Assembly (NCBI RefSeq): GCF_000485595.1
Contig: NW_014577143.1
Location: 508,605 to 531,871 of the forward strand
Reading direction: 5' to 3'
DNA from: Priapulus caudatus
Lineage: Eukaryota > Priapulida > Priapulimorpha > Priapulimorphida > Priapulidae
Length of the DNA stretch: 23,267 bases
The notes below the pieces were generated by a model. It was not told the DNA's origin, searched no databases, and saw nothing but the letters and a program-made list of their open reading frames with translations. Shown here in pieces: positions 1 to 10,281 of the stretch. A program made the position numbers and the translations under genes. Position 1 is the stretch's first letter, and each line of letters starts with the position of its first letter.

Positions 1-430
1 AACAGACCTCAGATGAGCCCAGACGCTCTGCGGCTCTTTTTTCAATTGAATTCTTTTTTACATTCAATTGGATTCCGGTTAAATTTATTTGCCATCTCTC
101 TTACATTCAATAGAGGTTTGACACCTCTCATTAGCTGGGCTTCATTAGACAGATTAATGCATAACACTGCCCATCCAACGTCTGAATTATATGTAAATAC
201 ATTATTAGCGTGATTTTCCCTTCACCTTCTGCGACCATCATGGGTTTGAGGATATAATAGTCGGATAGGAAACCTGCCATCTGCTCATTATATATAGGTA
301 TAGAAACGCTACATGTGTGTTTATACTGAATATTCACTAATATAAAGGTTGTAGGTTAGTTATTTCATTAGCCGATGCCTTCCATGTTAAAATTGATTTT
401 TCCCCTATAATAGTTTAATAACATGTTATA
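1..430. other. AT-rich DNA, no gene seen
   Basis: No coding frame with splice signals and no recognisable repeat. Only short open frames and a minor hairpin (AGAGGT...ACCTCT near 112-128) are present. Confidence 0.6.
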
Positions 431-733
431 CTAGAGCACTCGGAGAGCGCAGACCTCCGCTAAGGCAGCTGAATTCTCTCACTGTAAAAATTTTAATTAA
501 TTAATTAATTAATTAAATAATTGATTGGATCCGGATCACCACCAAAATCTAAACAATTTTAAGTTAGCCCATTTGTGACCTATCCTGAAAATGTTATGAC
601 AATCCGTCCATAACATTTTTAGTTAGGCTGTACACAAAGAACGGTGTTACAAACCCACAAACGAACAAACACTCAAACGAACAAACACACGACGGTGACA
701 ACATAACCTCCTGCCAACCCCTTGGCGGAGGTA
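431..733 (-). mobile_element. interspersed repeat, copy A (CCTTGGCGGAGGT-type ends)
   Basis: Two blocks match the second copy at 15996-16284 in inverted orientation. Block 431-537 matches 16177-16284 and block about 640-733 matches 15996-16065. The ends form a 13-bp inverted repeat: ACCTCCGCTAAGG at 453-465 and CCTTGGCGGAGGT at 720-732. An (AATT)n tract adjoins GGATCCGGAT inside one end. The middle (545-640) is not alignable by eye. Similar GGCGGAGGTCTG repeat ends are, from memory, widespread in aquatic animals. No coding capacity, so non-autonomous. Confidence 0.6.
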
Positions 734-1170
734 AATATCCGGTATTATTTGTGTTAAACCGGGAAATGTCACATACAAGAGTCGTTACAGTCACGGTCTA
801 TGATTGATCCGAGATTGAAAATGTAACAATCCTACTTTAGTGTGGAAAATCATCGTCGGTTCCGCTGTTTGGCAGTAGGTTCCATACGCGTTATAATAAA
901 CAATACAGGCATGAAGCCAACAGACTAACATGCATTACATGTATCCATTGAAACGACATGCTCTGGGATCTGCTAATGCATAGCCTTTTATCATTCGGAA
1001 ATTAAAGAGAAGGGGAAGGCGACCAGCGTGAAATATGCATTAAGATAAATCGTTTGCTCTTCACAATAGCGCGTGTTATTTACATTCGGAGCGTAAATCT
1101 CGTTGCCGCATAATTCACACTGCTGTGTCATCCACATTGATGTGTAGTGCGCACGTCCGCGAGATTCAAA
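734..1170. other. no gene or repeat seen
   Basis: Non-repetitive DNA without a convincing exon. Its last part (about 1110-1140) has degenerate copies of the 26-bp unit that follows. Confidence 0.5.
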
Positions 1171-1606
1171 TTACTGTGCAATTCACATAATTCACCTTAC
1201 TGTGCAATTCACATAATTCACCTTACTGTGCAATTCACATCATTCACCTTACTGTGCAATTCACATAATTCACCTTACTGTATAATTCACATAATTCACC
1301 TTATACTGTGTAATTCATATAATCAGGAGTAGATAATAGGGATAGGATAATGATAGGGATAGGATAGGGGGCCTAGGGATAGGGATAATAGGAGTAGATA
1401 ATTCCCTATTATCTACTCCTGATATAATTCACATTACTACACATTACTACACATTACTGTGCAATTCACATAATTTACCTTACTGTGCAATTCACATAAT
1501 TCACATTACTGTGTAATTCACATAATTCACATTACTGTGCAATTCACATAATTCACATTACCGTGTAATTCATATGATTCACCGTGTAATTCGTGCCCGT
1601 GTGTAA
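1171..1606. repeat. 26-bp tandem array, interrupted by an insertion
   Basis: Units of about 26 bp built on ACTGTGCAATTCACATAA run from 1171 to about 1323. They continue from 1422 to about 1606, with some shorter units around 1430-1455. The short open frame here is only the repeat read through. The break is the hairpin element at 1324-1421; outside it the array resumes in register, so the empty site can be reconstructed. Confidence 0.85.
1324..1421. mobile_element. hairpin element E1 (CAGGAGT family), 98 bp with 7-bp target duplication
   Basis: The element starts CAGGAGTAGATAATAGGGA and ends with the exact reverse complement. It is flanked directly by ATATAAT on both sides (1317-1323 and 1422-1428). 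Removing the element and one ATATAAT restores the 26-bp array with one mismatch to neighbouring units, so it is an insertion. An internal copy of the arm (AGGAGTAGATAAT, 1390-1402) pairs with the right arm as a tight hairpin, which makes it look dimeric. The interior holds ATAGGG-like repeats. No coding capacity. Confidence 0.85.
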
Positions 1607-2067
1607 TTCGTCATAATAATAAGTCTGTAATCCTCAGTATATATGCAGATATCTGCACTCTACACGTGCTCTGTGGTAAAGCTCTCCTCCCTTCCCACGG
1701 ATACGCGCACAGCAGTGCAGTACGCGTGGCATTCTATGTCATACACACACCCCAGTCTCTGTCACCGTCGGTCGTAGTCACAGAAATATAATATATAGAC
1801 ACCTAGTCTACCTATACATTATTATTTCTATGGTCGTGGAAAAACTGCGTGAGCAAGAAAGGGGATGTTTGTGGTATTCTGCGGGCAATATCCCATAACA
1901 AGTATGATATAATGCCCGCGGCAAATCGCGTGTCGTCTGCATTGCAAAGATTATCCGGGTCGTTGCAACGCAGCGACGTCAATAAGGCAGGGACTGATCG
2001 CAGTTTTCATCCATGGCTGCTGCTACTGCTGCCCGAATCTCGTAAGAGTGCGGTGCAGAAAAATACT
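1607..2067. other. no gene seen
   Basis: Mixed sequence without splice-bounded frames. A GTG-initiated open frame at 1849-2079 runs into the next minisatellite and has no support as a gene. Confidence 0.5.
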
Positions 2068-2240
2068 ATGATGCAATGATGCAGGCGTGAAGCGTGAGAG
2101 TGAAGCGTGCAGCAGGCAATGATGCAATGATGCAAGCGTATAGCGTGAAGCGTGCAGCAGGCAATGATGCAATGATGCAAGCGTATAGCGTGAAGCGTGA
2201 AGCGTGATGCCTGCAGCATGCAAGGATGCAATGCTATGAT
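2068..2240. repeat. 45-bp minisatellite, about 3.5 units
   Basis: Units begin ATGATGCAATGATGCA and continue with AAGCGTATAGCGTGAAGCG. The second unit is nearly a clean 45 bp, the first has small changes, and the last decays near 2240. Because 45 is a multiple of three, frames stay open on both strands. These frames are not evidence of a gene. Confidence 0.8.
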
Positions 2241-3046
2241 GAAAACGTTTTGATTGCACGATGCAGTATGCTCTACTGTCTTCAGTTAGGTTCCTGCTTC
2301 CGCTATGTGTTTTGGTGGTCACCCAATATACTTCTATATATGCTATGAGGTGTATGAGTGTCTTATCTTGCACTGTATCGAAACGTAGTCGGTGTGCTTG
2401 CTATATATGCTATAACAGGCTATGGAAGCATCAACGTATTGGCTTAATTTGACGCGGCAAAGAAATCCACATATCAGTCCTTGCTCTCGGTGTGGGCTTG
2501 CTATACATTTGTTTCGACGGCTTTCATAATCCACAAACGAAGCTTGACGCGAAAGCCTACTGCAATTTTGTGCTTGATTACATTTGGAAATTGGATTACC
2601 ACGAACGATGTTGCATTTGATGTGGTGATCGTACGTGCGTGACCGAACATTCACTGGCGAAAAACCGCCGTCCGAAAATACCGCTAGGCCCTTTTCAAAG
2701 GATATCTTATTTTCCTCTCACCAGATTCGCCACTTTAGAGTCAATAGGTGTGCAAAAAATACTTTGAGCAATTTTCCACTCGGTATTTTTCGGAAGTCTG
2801 TTGAGGTAATTTCGTTTGTGTACTCACGAAAGGCATTATCCATGGCCGTGACTTTTGCGGACTGCATTTGCGCACGTATGAGTAACGCAACTTACGCGAA
2901 GGCCTGGCATGATGAGGATTTCCAATCAATTTCCCCCTGTCATCCATTTTTAATGAGGGCGCACGTACTATGCTACGTAAAATGTCAAGAGCCGGGTTCA
3001 TGGCTTTACTATGCGTAAAAGCAGCGGTGCAGGGGTCGGGGACGTA
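2241..3046. other. no gene recognised; long open frame of doubtful meaning
   Basis: A 127-codon frame on + (2635-3018) overlaps an 86-codon frame on the minus strand (2741-3001). Neither has recognisable domains, a good start context or splice sites. I treat both as chance. Confidence 0.45.
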
Positions 3047-3207
3047 TACTGTATATGCCGTATTTTCCCCGTACAGATATTTTCGCGAATTCAGACTTGA
3101 CGGACAATTTCGCGAGTGGTTAATTTCGCGGTTAGTGAATTATGAATTATTTGGTATTATCGGTATGAATTATTCGCGTGTCGTTTATTTTCGCGGTCGG
3201 GGACGCG
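3047..3207 (+). mobile_element. truncated copy of the TTCGCG-rich TIR element
   Basis: This matches, in reverse orientation, the element at 22558-22769. It keeps the left end (TACTGTATATGCC) and the inner blocks TTTCGCGAATTCAGACTTG and GCGAGTGGTTAATTTCGCGG. It also keeps a GAATTATTCGCGTG block. The right terminal repeat is missing after about 3207. No coding capacity. A 125-codon frame running through it (2970-3347) is not a gene. Confidence 0.7.
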
Positions 3208-4315
3208 TTCGCACGTATACCAGACGCGCTCTCGTCAGTCGTAAAGCCGTCGTTATAGGTTTCCGATTCAATTTGGCGGTACAGACCGAGGCCTCGCTGA
3301 GCGAGCGAACGCATTTCGGGTCACACAATAAACCAATGACTAATTAATTAATTTTAATGCAGTATATGATTCCAGTTGCAAATGAGAGCGGGGGTGCAGA
3401 GTGGACATTACAGTTTACTCTACTCTCTTACTCCAAGATTTACCAGTATAGGAGTGTGCGGTAGTGTATGCGCCACGGCGTGTTTTCGCATGGAGCAGCT
3501 GGAGATGTAACATTGATGTGTCTGCTGCGAGTACGAATCTGGAGCTGGCCAAACTTAAGCCGCAGCGAAGCCACCGCGCAAGGTCGGCTTGCGTCAACAT
3601 GTAGATTCCTGTTTATTCATCATGCTGGCCCGCCGAGGTACCGCTATCGTGACGTCACATCGGCCATTCACTTTAACGCTATACGGTCAGTCTCGTCTCG
3701 CCGTCTCACCATAGAAAAAGACGCGTTTCAAGGACCTATTGTAGTATGCGTGTGCAAGGTCTCACACTTCTAACCAAAAGTGCCCAATCCATATGCGTAC
3801 GTATCCGCCCTACTGCGTCCTTGATATCACACAGCACGAACTGTATAGCTGTAGCAGGGATTCCTGTACGCTAGAGAGGCTGGGATGCGATGGCGCCGGT
3901 GACTGTGTCGTGAACATTTTATCAAGAGCTTATTCAGAAGTTTTTTTAATACGCGCTTGATTTTATCTATTTTAGTACTCGTCTATTTGTTTTTTTCTCC
4001 TATCGCTAGACCTCGAAAGGGGCTGGGGCGGCAGTCCCATGCAACTATAGGTGGCTCCTGCATACACACGCCATTAGGCTTCCATCGCCGGAGATTCTTT
4101 GGTTCCTTCTCCGCCAAAAATAGCCGCGAAGCGAGTATAAATAGCGCTGAAGCTTTACACCCCTTCTGTTGCGTGGTTGCGTATATGCACGCGCGTCTAC
4201 AGTAAACAGGCGAATGCGTCCGCTCGAATCGCAGCAAACAGACAGCTATCAAGCAGCACTGCATGCGCGTGGCTTGCTAGCTTGCTGGCTGGCTTGCTAG
4301 GGCTCGTAGGGTCTT
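3208..4315. other. no gene recognised
   Basis: Unique-looking DNA. Two opposite-strand frames at about 3957-4264 overlap and have no recognisable domains. A TATAAATA string at 4136-4143 has no supported transcript downstream. Confidence 0.45.
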
Positions 4316-4532
4316 ATGTCCCCCCAGGGTACTGCCGGAACGTACCCTGGGTACAGTCCGGTATACCGGAACGTACTCTGGTAACTATTTGATATGGTTA
4401 GGTTTAGGGTTAGGGTTATGGTTAGGGAGTAGGCGTAGGCAACTCCCTAGACTCGTTAGTGGAGTAGGCGAGGTACGGTCCGGCATATTAAATAGTACCA
4501 GGGTACGTTCCGGTAGTACCCTGGGGGACATA
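4316..4532. mobile_element. foldback element with TTAGGG-like loop
   Basis: The outer arms are about 35 bp: 4316-4350 pairs with 4496-4532, starting TATGTCCCCC on the left and ending GGGGGACATA on the right. They hold CCGGAACGTACC motifs and few mismatches. A second nested pairing joins about 4367-4398 to 4478-4512. The loop carries TTTAGGGTTAGGGTTATGG, like vertebrate-type telomere repeats. I see no clear target duplication and no coding capacity. Confidence 0.75.
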
Positions 4533-5750
4533 GACTCGCTCAGCCTTGCTAGGTGGCTGGGTGGGTACAAATTGATCGCGAGCCTACTATGTAGTGAGTG
4601 AGCCTTCTGGATCGGTCAACTACTGCGTGCGTTTGGGATGCTGAAGCTGTGATGGCTGTTGCTAAGATGCCGGTTTCTCGGCTGCCGGCATGCAGGCAGA
4701 CGTCATGATCTCAACGCGTCACTCCGCGTTCTATATGAAAGCCCCCTCTCATCATGTTCGTAGTTGTGGATGGGTTTGCACCAATATGGCAGTGAACAGA
4801 TGTTTTGCGCAAATCTCTCAATTATGTTTTGCTTGCTAGTGCCGGACGCACTGACAGAGAGTCTCCACGGGGGCTGTTAAGTTTCCATGATTATTATGTT
4901 CCAATTGCGTATAACCAGGAAGTATAACGCATCCGCTCTCACTCATCGTGTTCGTAACTGTGGGCTCCGTGTGATGGCAACCTTTTATTAATAAGACAGT
5001 TGACATATCCGTGAGTCTCTAGGGATTTATCATTTTTACAGTGCGTATATGAAGTAGATCGAATATGGAATAGAGAGATGGCGCGCGACCGACAAAACTG
5101 ATTAATCGATTAATTTTTTTCCGTACGCGCGTTGGCCGTAAAGGCGGAGGCCGCATCACTGAGCTAAAAAAAAATATACGGCGTACATATGGTTTAGCAT
5201 CGCCATATTGTCAGCTCTTTATTCGTATTGATTTAAAAGACAAGCGTGTATAATTGCCTCCGCTCCCCAGCCGTGGGGGATACGTGTAGTGTGGTACGGA
5301 CTGATCCATGACAACGCATCGCACGATAAATAATTATTTTTCCTATTATAATTTATATCCCTGAACGTTTTCGATTTTTCGTATTACCATTTTGCTTTTC
5401 TATTACTGCGTTATTATTTGAATATCAATTTTTTTTTCTAATGGACGCGATTCTGTATAAATGAGCAGGGTCTTTTCATTGAAGTAACTTTTGTCCAAAT
5501 TTACGCGCTAGATGTTTCATGATTTCCAATATTCTTACTGTTTCAGCAAACTTTAAAAACGAGTCAGAGGCAAGCTCTATTTTCGCGCACAGCCTGAAAT
5601 TGTGAATTTTTGGGAACCCACTGCTTTTCTGTAAAATTGTGTATGATTGCGTCCTACAATTACGAAATTTATTAATACAATGTCAATGTTATTAAGGTCT
5701 TCTCTGGATGCGACTAGGTTATTTAAGCTAATGATCTGAGCTGCTCTTTT
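4533..5750. other. no gene or clear repeat seen
   Basis: Unique-looking, AT-rich DNA with homopolymer runs. There is no open frame above about 60 codons and no recognisable RNA gene. Confidence 0.5.
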
Positions 5751-6354
5751 TAGCTCACCTTGACATCGTCAAGATGAGCTATTTCCATGGGGTGTCGTCC
5801 GTCGTACGTCCGTCCGTCCGTCCGTCCGTCCGTCTGTCAACATTTGGCTACGGTCAACGATAACTCAGGAACCGTTTGACCCACATGTTTCAAATTGCAT
5901 ATAGTAGTTACTTCTATGGGAGAGGTTTGAACGTCTTATTTTGGAGCACGCCGGTCGACCTACTTTCGAGCCACGTCCACTTTTTCGCAAAAATGGAAAT
6001 GGCCATAAGTGACAAGTCGGTTCATGTTCAACGGATTTTGCTCATTTCTGGTATGTGAATGAATAAGGACTGGCCCCAAAACATATCACACGGGTTTTTA
6101 TATTTTAGAAAAAATTATGCAAATTAGGTAGATTTTGGCAATTTCACTATGCATTTCAGTGTCTGCCTACGGTCAACGCCATCAGATTGTATGCCAACAA
6201 ATCTGAAACATTTATTTTCGCATCCAAAATTACTCATGTATCATCATTATCAAGATTATATAATGGGAGATATGCTATATAATGGGAGTTCTCCCATATA
6301 TACTCTTGCTTTATATATCTCTCCTCCCTCTTCTATCGCACCCACGGTGAGCTA
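5751..6354. mobile_element. interspersed repeat with terminal hairpin and TCCG array
   Basis: It starts with a 14-bp stem hairpin: TAGCTCACCTTGAC at 5751-5764, then GTCAAGATGAGCTA at 5768-5781. A (GTCC)n tract follows (about 5797-5835), then CTGTCAACATTTGGCTACGG. A related CTACGGTCAACG recurs near 6168. A 9-bp inverted match to the left end, GGTGAGCTA, lies at 6346-6354 and may be the right end. Repeats with this GCTCACC hairpin plus (GTCC)n design are, from memory, common in marine invertebrates. Non-coding. Confidence 0.55.
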
Positions 6355-7009
6355 CAGTGTCATTGACACTTTCATTTGTTCATGTGGCCATAATAGGTCT
6401 AAGTTGTAAGGGCTTGATTCTAGCTTGTGCGACCGCATTATCATCCTGGTCTGTCTGCAATATAACATTCGATCGATAGTATTTAATATGCTATAAAAGT
6501 TATACAAATATCCGCCTTGTTTCTGTCGTAATTTCGTCGGGGGCGGGCGATCATTGACTCTGTGGGTGCCGCTCAAACAAATCAATAACCACTTCAAAAA
6601 CTAAACACGCGCACGTTCGTTAATTGGTCAGTCACGTAATCGTGAAACAACGCTTGCCACGGTAACTTTATGCGAGAATAAACTGTACTATATGGGAAGA
6701 AGTACCGCTAATCCTGTTTGAATAAAATCCAGCACGCACTCCTGAATAAAATATGCTCGCAGTCAATCCATCGGTTCTAGATTTAAACTCACTCTTTTTC
6801 CTGTCTACTAGCACTCTATCGAGAGCTAATCATATATGCTATGGATTATTAGCTTGATCTTGATTATATTTAAATAGGCTATGCCAATTTCTGCGTACAG
6901 TTATGTAAGGTAATTACTCCTGCTATTAGAGTGACAGTACAAAATAGAAAGTCATGTCTATCCAGTAATTTATTTTAGTAGTAACGCTATCTGTAGTATA
7001 GTGGTAAAA
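6355..7009. other. no gene seen; one small possible excision scar
   Basis: Mostly AT-rich unique DNA. At 6721-6752 the 8-bp word AATAAAAT flanks the 16-mer CCAGCACGCACTCCTG, which ends like the CAGGAGT hairpin family (see findings). Confidence 0.4.
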
Positions 7010-7016
7010 ACAGTAA

Positions 7017-7054
<38 letters not shown>

Positions 7055-7091
7055 CTAGCGGCAGCAGTAACAACCGCAGCAGCAACAACAA

Positions 7092-7135
<44 letters not shown>

Positions 7136-7149
7136 CTAGCGGCAGCAGG
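7010..7149. repeat. imperfect CAG/CAA trinucleotide tract
   Basis: CAG and CAA triplets are interrupted twice by the same block, CACTAGCGGCAGCAG (7053-7067 and 7134-7148). This shows an internal duplication of about 80 bp. The minus strand reads as poly-leucine in a longer open frame (6987-7280), a product of the repeat and not a supported gene. Confidence 0.9.
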
Positions 7150-7462
7150 CGTAGACGGCTAGCTGTTAGATAAGCGATCTTTCTCTGTGCGACTTTGAAG
7201 CTTTTCTCACTAATGTATTTTTGATCAGGTTTGGGTCTGCAGGAGGGGGTACAAACAGGGAGCGAATTTTTCATCTGCATCGTATCTGATCATGCACCCC
7301 CTCCCCCACCGAATCAACTCTATATAGGTGTCTCGCCTACAGCACTATTACATTAAACCCTCTTTAACGGGAGATCTTATCAGACAGTAGAGTTTAATCA
7401 GAGAGAGAGAGAAGAGTCTGTGCGCATAGATGTCAACTGATGACTGTTTGTTATCGCTTCAG
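7150..7462. other. sequence upstream of exon A, probable intron
   Basis: No repeat of note apart from a short GA run near 7400-7413. The 3' end carries the branch-like and acceptor signals used by exon A. Confidence 0.45.
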
Positions 7463-7561
7463 GGGCGCGTGGAAATCGTCTTTAGCGGCGTCGAAACGAA
7501 GTCGTCTGCTCCTAGATTCTGCAACGTGAGCACCGTGACTGAACCGGGCAAGAATGAAATG
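7463..7561 (+). CDS. internal exon of an unrecognised protein (exon A, 33 codons)
   Basis: The exon is 99 bp and open only in the frame that begins at its first base; the other two frames have stops. It follows a typical acceptor (TTATCGCTTCAG, with a branch-like CTGAT about 25 bases upstream). A strong donor, ATG|GTACGT, follows it. Both ends are phase 0. Third codon positions are G or C in 22 of 33 codons, like exon B. The peptide starts GRVEIVFSG and ends EPGKNEM. It has one cysteine (residue 20) directly followed by a possible N-glycosylation sequon, NVS (21-23). I do not recognise the family. The start and end of the gene lie outside the window or in exons I cannot see. The exon call is inferred from splice signals, frame and codon use. 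Confidence 0.68.
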
Positions 7562-7573
7562 GTACGTATAATC

Positions 7574-7659
7574 ATTAAATCTTAATCTTAAAATCTTAAA
7601 TCTTAATCTTAATCTTAATCTTAAAATCTTAATCTTAAAATCTTAATCTTAAATCTTAT
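7574..7659. repeat. AATCTT hexamer/octamer microsatellite
   Basis: Mixed TTAATC and TTAAAATC units start 12 bases after the exon A donor, inside the intron. Confidence 0.85.
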
Positions 7660-7728
7660 AATATTTAAATGCATACTACACATTAGAATGTTTAGGGTAT
7701 ATTATGATAGTAAGTACATAAATAACAG

Positions 7729-7783
7729 CAGGAGTGAATAATAATAGATTCTATAATAATACATCTATTATTATTCACTCCTG
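7729..7783. mobile_element. hairpin element E2 (CAGGAGT family), 55 bp with 7-bp target duplication
   Basis: The 21-bp arms are perfect: left starts CAGGAGTGAATAATAATAGA (7729-7749) and right ends ATTATTCACTCCTG (7763-7783), with a 13-base loop. ATAACAG flanks both sides exactly (7722-7728 and 7784-7790). Arms beyond CAGGAGT differ from E1 but match each other. No coding capacity. Confidence 0.85.
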
Positions 7784-8065
7784 ATAACAGTATATACCTA
7801 CACATTTCTATAGTCATGCATTCACATTTGTCATAAAGCAACAATTAGTATCGAAATCTTTATTTTTGGCCGCTGACATGACACCCCGCGATTGCGTTGC
7901 GATGGTATATGTAATCATTAACAAACTATGCGATTTCGAACGTCTATTTCGGCGTATCGTTGCCACACACGCATGGCGCAACGCAACGTAGCGTTACCTG
8001 TAAATAATCACACAATATTTACTCCTGATTCTAATTCTGATTTCTTCTCTCTGAATTCTCTCTTC

Positions 8066-8108
8066 CAGGAGTAAATAATCACAAACAATATGTGATTATT
8101 TGCTCCTG
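8066..8108. mobile_element. hairpin element E3 (CAGGAGT family), 43 bp
   Basis: The left arm CAGGAGTAAATAATCACA and its reverse complement (one mismatch) enclose a 7-base loop. There is no matching 7-bp flank. A related broken piece lies just upstream (7997-8027, GTAAATAATCACA ... TATTTACTCCTG), so this may be part of a larger rearranged insertion at 7998-8108. Confidence 0.65.
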
Positions 8109-8180
8109 GTAAAATGTACGTATATACGCTGTTGCTCCCTCATTGCCCGCGAGGAAAGTCTATCTCGGGCTGTACGTATG

Positions 8181-8280
8181 TATCGTTGCGATGTATCGTT
8201 GCGATGTATCGTTGCGATGTATCGTTGCGATGTATCGTTGCGATGTATCGTTGCGATGTATCGTTGCGATGTATCGTTGC
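8181..8280. repeat. 13-bp tandem array, about 7.7 units
   Basis: Near-identical units of TATCGTTGCGATG. Because 13 is not a multiple of three, all three frames pass through and give the same peptide in rotation. The overlapping open frames here are not genes. The unit resembles the start of block A, so the array probably grew from it. Confidence 0.92.
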
Positions 8281-8410
8281 CGCGCACGCATCTTAGCGTT
8301 ACTACTGGCGTTACTACTCTATAGAATATACGTGTTGACGTCTACAAATATACGCTGTTGCTCCCTAGATCACTGCCCGTGAGGACAGTCTAGCTCGGAA
8401 TGTATACGTA

Positions 8411-9035
8411 TATAATCACCACGAGCCCACGCTCGGTCGGTGTACCTGCAGTCTCGTCCATTAGTGAAGATTGCTGGCCGCCTAATTGTGGCTGGGAGAT
8501 CAAGCACAACGTAGCAATCACGCGCCGCAGCTAGCCATAGATTGCACGGGGAGGACAGCGTTTTACTGTGGCTGTCGGCAACGGTCGGGTGCCAAATACT
8601 CGCAGGCAGAATTGCTTTTCCTCGAACACTCTGCCCGCACGACATTAATCAACGCTGTTGTCGCGGTTGTTCGTAAAATGCGGCGAGGATGACAAGTGAA
8701 TAACGCGCTATACCCCCGTAGCGCGATCCCGTGATGTTACCGATATATTACATTTATCGCAGTAGAACTGCCGTAAGGCGTAGAGTTTCGGGGGGGGGGG
8801 GTCCGAGTTCGCGTTCCTCCTGTGCTGCCATCTAGCATATTTCGCACGTATATATCGGGCGCGAAAGAGAATCATCGTAAGTTGTCACGTACAGATCGAT
8901 TCGTATATCGTGAACGGGGGCGTATGACTGCCTGCCTGCTCGCACCCTCGGTTGATCTCAGCGTATATATATATATATATACGAGCATATATCAATCTAC
9001 GGTGGCGTCACACTCAGTTCGCGCACGTACCTGCG
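8411..9035. other. no gene seen; poly-G and TA runs
   Basis: Contains a 12-base G run (8790-8801) and a short (TA)n run (8963-8980). A donor-like CATCGTAAGT at about 8874-8883 has no paired acceptor or supported frame. Confidence 0.45.
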
Positions 9036-9124
9036 GCACACACGCACAGACGCACGTACGCACGCACGCACGCACGCACGCACACACGCACACACGCACG
9101 CACGCACGCACGCTCGCACGCACG
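9036..9124. repeat. (CACG)n/(CA)n microsatellite
   Basis: Alternating CGCA and CACA units. Open frames on both strands (histidine/threonine/arginine-rich) come from the repeat. Confidence 0.9.
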
Positions 9125-10281
9125 TTCTATAGTTGTCAGTGTCTCGGCGACATTAGTGCGGCATCGGTTAACCAGGGGGAGCGCGCGTCGTTTGGCTGAA
9201 TGACCGCTAGCGGGATGGCTCGAATTTCGTTTCTTCAACAAATTGCAGCGATTAGTAGCTGTGCAGCCGCACACAGCAGTCTGCAAGATAGCCGCGGGAG
9301 TGTCAACGGAATGAGCTGGAATTATTTGAGTTCGGGGTTGGCTGCAGTTTACATTGTGTTAACATGGGGATTGGGGATTGGCTGTGGTAAACGTTATTTT
9401 AATGTGGCTTTGGCTGAAGAGGGCAATGTTTTTATTATGGGTTGCCGGAAGTGGGCATTGTTTTTTATGGGATTGGCTGAAATTGACTGTTTTTTTGTCG
9501 TGGTTCGGCTAGGATGGGCGATCTCATAGAGCAGAGTGTATAAAGAGGCAGGCTGGGGTTATATGGGCCTGTAAAAAGTTGTGCATATATACCCTCTCAG
9601 CTCAGCTGTGGAATTATTCATATCACGCGAATATATACGTATGGTGTGTGGGGGAAAGAAAGCGAAGAAAGATCCGGGATTAAAAGCGAAATGCGGTAAT
9701 CGATTCGTAGACGAAGCCACCAGCCTGGCAGCTAGCTAGCAGCGAGTCAGTACGCAGCAGAGGCAACGCAGCTGCAACAGTGCCGCAGTATTCCCAATAC
9801 AGCAGTTTATCCGGCGGCTTCATTGTGCGTTACCACGCATTGACCCGGTTTAGCCAATGTTTGTTTACTTCTTCGTCTGCGGCAGCAGCTCGCCCCACCG
9901 GGTAATTAACATAATTACACTTTGCATTGTTAAGTAGGCCTAATGCATCTTCATTAGAGCACATATTACCATGGTTTGGATCAATATAGCTGGTGATTCA
10001 TCCTTCGTGATGAAGCCAAAATTAATAGTAAAGTCTCTATGGTGAATGGTTGGATGCAGTTGACGTGTGCCGAGAAGCGTGTTGTGGCGGGTATTTAATC
10101 GCTGCAGTGAATTCTTCCTCAGACTCTCTCCTTAATGACCGGTATAGTCGTTACCTCCCCGTTCCTGAACCCGTTACGTTTATGTCTGTCCTTATCACGT
10201 ACTTCCGACACGATTCGCCTCGACCAGGCTGTTTCACAGTCAATCGGTCGTTCCTAGCTGTACTGTTGCTCCGGTTGATTG
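9125..10281. other. intron DNA, no gene seen
   Basis: Unique-looking. From 9335 to 9490 there are loose repeats of GGGATTGGCTG. A 109-codon frame (9200-9529) has no recognisable domain. Confidence 0.45.

Larger units (their letters stand above)
7954..8410. repeat. duplicated module A-B with an insertion in one copy
   Basis: Block A at 7954-7997 (GTATCGTTGCCACACACGCA ... TAGCGTTAC) recurs at 8271-8301. Block B at 8123-8179 (TATACGCTGTTGCTCCCT ...) recurs at 8349-8410. Order is A-B then A'-B'. The A-B spacing is longer than A'-B' because of the hairpin sequences at 7998-8108. The 13-bp array 8181-8280 lies between B and A'. No gene is implied. Confidence 0.65.

Noticed and set aside
2635-3018. 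127-codon open frame on +, one of the longest outside simple repeats
   Set aside because: It starts with GTG, has no domain or splice signals that I recognise, and overlaps a long frame on the opposite strand. It is probably chance.
3929-3961. ATCAAG ... CTTGAT inverted repeat resembling E4
   Set aside because: The arms match only about 6-8 bases, and there is no flanking duplication.
4136-4143. TATAAATA box, also at about 14332
   Set aside because: Such words are expected by chance in AT-rich DNA, and no transcript start or gene follows.
6901-6930. ACTCCTG end resembling the hairpin family
   Set aside because: There is no matching left arm and no 7-bp duplication.
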